DNA of 64,000 bases from a virus. The translations under genes and the position numbers were made by a program. The DNA lies in IMG/VR virus record IMGVR_UViG_3300030085_004590, positions 1 to 64,000 of that record. One strand, 5' to 3'. Position 1 is the first letter of the stretch; the number at the start of each line of letters is the position of its first letter. The notes beneath the pieces were generated by a model. The model had not been told where the DNA came from, did not search any database, and saw nothing but the letters and a program-made list of their open reading frames with translations. This document shows positions 62,379 to 64,000 of the stretch, piece by piece.

Positions 62379-64000
62379 ATGAACAAACTCTCACAATTTC
62401 TTGTAGAGCAAATGCTCCTAGAGGATGAAAGTCCTATTAAGAAGGTCGTAGTAGTATATGGTGGTAGGTTTCAACCTATGCACAAAGGACACTACGGTAC
62501 ATACCAACATCTTGTCAAAAAATTCGGTAGAAATAATGTTTTTATCAGTACTTCCAACAAAGTAGAAAGACCAAAATCACCTTTTAACTTCAAAGAGAAG
62601 GTGAAAATCATGACTACAATGTTCAATATACCTAAATCAAAAATAGTACAGGTAAAAAACAATTATGCTCCAACAGAAATCCTCAAAAAATACGATAAAA
62701 ACACAACCGCCTTCATAACCGTTGTTGGTGAAAAGGATGCAGGAAGATTGGGTGGAAAGTATTTCAAACCATGGAAAGGAAAAGCAGAGGTTGGTTATGA
62801 GGATGGTGGTTATGTTTATGCCGCACCATCAAGTGGTGGTGGTATAAGCGGAACTGAAACTCGTAATGGGTTATCAGTAGGGTCGGATGACCAGAAGAAG
62901 TCTTTCTTTAAATCTCGTGCATATGGAAAGTTCAATGCAACGATTTTTAAGATGATTACGGACAAACTTAATGAGGGAGTAATCGAGATTTCTAAAGAAA
63001 GGATTGAAGAATGGCTCATCAACGAAAGTTCGAAGATGAGTTCAGGTCAAGTGGATGATGGGCCAAACTTCTTTTTCCCTAACTATGATGTATATTCTCG
63101 TATCAATGTAAAAAGAGCAGCAAAGATTGGATTTGAGGTAGTAAATATGATTACTTCTAAAGAAATCGAGGATTACTATGACCATCCAAGTTATCCTGAT
63201 GGGCCAGTAAAGGCAGTTACTTATTTCCCTGCTGGTGTTTTGGGTACAACAACCGCAACAAACCAAATTGATATTTATTCATCAAAAGCGTATTCCGATT
63301 GGTACAAACATTCAACTCGTAAAGCATCAATGGTTGGTTATGAGTTAGTTAAATCACTTGCAAATAAAGAAGATTTAAAACAAGATAAAGAACAATCAGT
63401 AGAAGATGCAAAAGGAGATAAGGTTTCTCAGAAAGAATACGAAGCATCTTTAAATGAAGCAATTACATTACCAGTTGAAGTTGGTGATACAATTCTAACT
63501 GGTAGATTTAAAAACAAAAAAACAGTTGTTAAAACTATTGGTAAAGATGAACATGGAATGCCAACTATTAATGGTAGAAAAGTTGTAAACTTTAGATTAG
63601 TGAAAGAAGGATTCCAAGCAATTTTTGAAGATGATGCAGATAAATATACTCATGTAGGTGGTGGTAACTACAAACCAAAAGGAAAAGAAGATGATGAAGA
63701 TGCACCTACTTTCAATAAAGATGGAGATAGATTTGTTCAAGTAGATAAAGGTGGTGATGATAAACCACAAGATGCTAAATCAAAAATTAGTGGTAAAGAT
63801 ATGTTCAAACATTCACCAGATATTAAAAAAGAAAAAGAACCCAAAAAACAAGGATTCTTTTCTAAATTATTTGGTCTACCAAGTTCACCAGAAGAAAAGA
63901 AAAAAGTACTTACACTTAAAAGTATAGAAAATGTAGATGATAAAGAGTTTGCAAAACACATTAAGAAAAAAGTATTACCAAACCTACCAGATAAAAGTAA
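62379..64000 (+). CDS. Large protein with N-terminal nucleotidyltransferase domain (partial)
   Basis: At least 540 residues; the frame stays open to the right edge. Residues about 20-175 form a nucleotidyltransferase domain: VVVVYGGRFQPMHKGH (HKGH at 35-38), KSPFNFKEKVKIMTTMF, VVGEKDAGR, and ISGTETR as the late S-x-T-x-x-R site. Later come a region with DNSE-type acidic linkers, a short beta module VEVGDTILTGRFKNKK with INGRKVVNFRL (about 367-407), and a Lys/Asp-rich end. Similar fusions in T4-like phages sit with structural genes, so this may be a virion protein. Start at ATG 62379 follows a promoter element. Confidence 0.7.
   Translation, partial: MNKLSQFLVEQMLLEDESPIKKVVVVYGGRFQPMHKGHYGTYQHLVKKFGRNNVFISTSNKVERPKSPFNFKEKVKIMTTMFNIPKSKIVQVKNNYAPTEILKKYDKNTTAFITVVGEKDAGRLGGKYFKPWKGKAEVGYEDGGYVYAAPSSGGGISGTETRNGLSVGSDDQKKSFFKSRAYGKFNATIFKMITDKLNEGVIEISKERIEEWLINESSKMSSGQVDDGPNFFFPNYDVYSRINVKRAAKIGFEVVNMITSKEIEDYYDHPSYPDGPVKAVTYFPAGVLGTTTATNQIDIYSSKAYSDWYKHSTRKASMVGYELVKSLANKEDLKQDKEQSVEDAKGDKVSQKEYEASLNEAITLPVEVGDTILTGRFKNKKTVVKTIGKDEHGMPTINGRKVVNFRLVKEGFQAIFEDDADKYTHVGGGNYKPKGKEDDEDAPTFNKDGDRFVQVDKGGDDKPQDAKSKISGKDMFKHSPDIKKEKEPKKQGFFSKLFGLPSSPEEKKKVLTLKSIENVDDKEFAKHIKKKVLPNLPDKS

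Overview
The window is a stretch of a large tailed phage genome of the T4-like (contractile-tail) kind. It is very AT-rich. Every gene I can support is on the + strand except one 52-codon gene. T4-type hallmarks are a gp55-like late sigma factor (4050-4817), a gp25-like and a gp6-like baseplate wedge protein (11063-13527), a gp5-like OB-fold hub protein (7737-9029), recombination proteins gp47 and gp46 (here fused, 30291-33449) and a zinc-finger/Toprim primase (28200-29144). The host is probably a marine member of the Bacteroidota (flavobacteria). The evidence is a promoter at 1226-1257 with the Bacteroidota architecture TTTG-N20-TATCTTTG, GCTDP/NYNP/DGSC repeats in tail proteins, and a BACON-like module in a putative fibre. 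The host call is inference.

Layout. 1-6.5 kb: small metabolic and lysis genes (PspC-like membrane protein, S-adenosylmethionine synthetase, nucleotidyltransferase, peptide deformylase, transglycosylase, late sigma factor, NodU-type carbamoyltransferase). 6.5-7.3 kb: a regulatory stretch with three terminator-like hairpins and two small membrane proteins. 7.3-26.2 kb: the baseplate and tail module, including two giant multidomain proteins. 26.2-35.4 kb: mixed replication/recombination genes interleaved with sulfotransferase-like, glycosyltransferase-like and dTDP-sugar genes. 35.4-35.6 kb: a minus-strand ribbon-helix-helix gene with an adjacent perfect inverted repeat. 35.6-45.0 kb: a 2436-residue tail fibre with an S74-type chaperone end, and a 687-residue fibre-like protein. 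45.0-62.3 kb: a glycan-synthesis island. 62.4 kb to the end: a nucleotidyltransferase-headed large protein that runs off the window.

How the genes fit together. An octamer TATATTTA, usually followed by TAT, lies 17-46 bases upstream of about ten genes or gene clusters and looks like the phage late promoter; the gp55-like factor is the obvious candidate to read it. Within clusters, genes are packed with ATGA stop/start overlaps, suggesting translational coupling. The glycan genes (NAD-dependent sugar epimerases/dehydratases, RmlC-like epimerases, several classes of glycosyltransferase, methyltransferases, a radical SAM enzyme, a split thiamine-diphosphate enzyme, cytidylyltransferases, sulfotransferases and a carbamoyltransferase) could together make an unusual decorated glycan. 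It might be attached to the virion fibres or to the host surface; the sequence does not say which.

The most unusual items are: (i) two galactosyltransferase-7-like enzymes each interrupted by a LamG/ConA-like domain, beside a free-standing copy of that domain; (ii) four diverged members of an unrecognised glycosyltransferase-like family with a WDESYD signature; (iii) a single-chain Mre11-Rad50 (gp47-gp46) fusion; (iv) an E1-alpha/E1-beta-like thiamine enzyme split by three genes in the sugar cluster; (v) the lone antisense ribbon-helix-helix gene with a palindrome.
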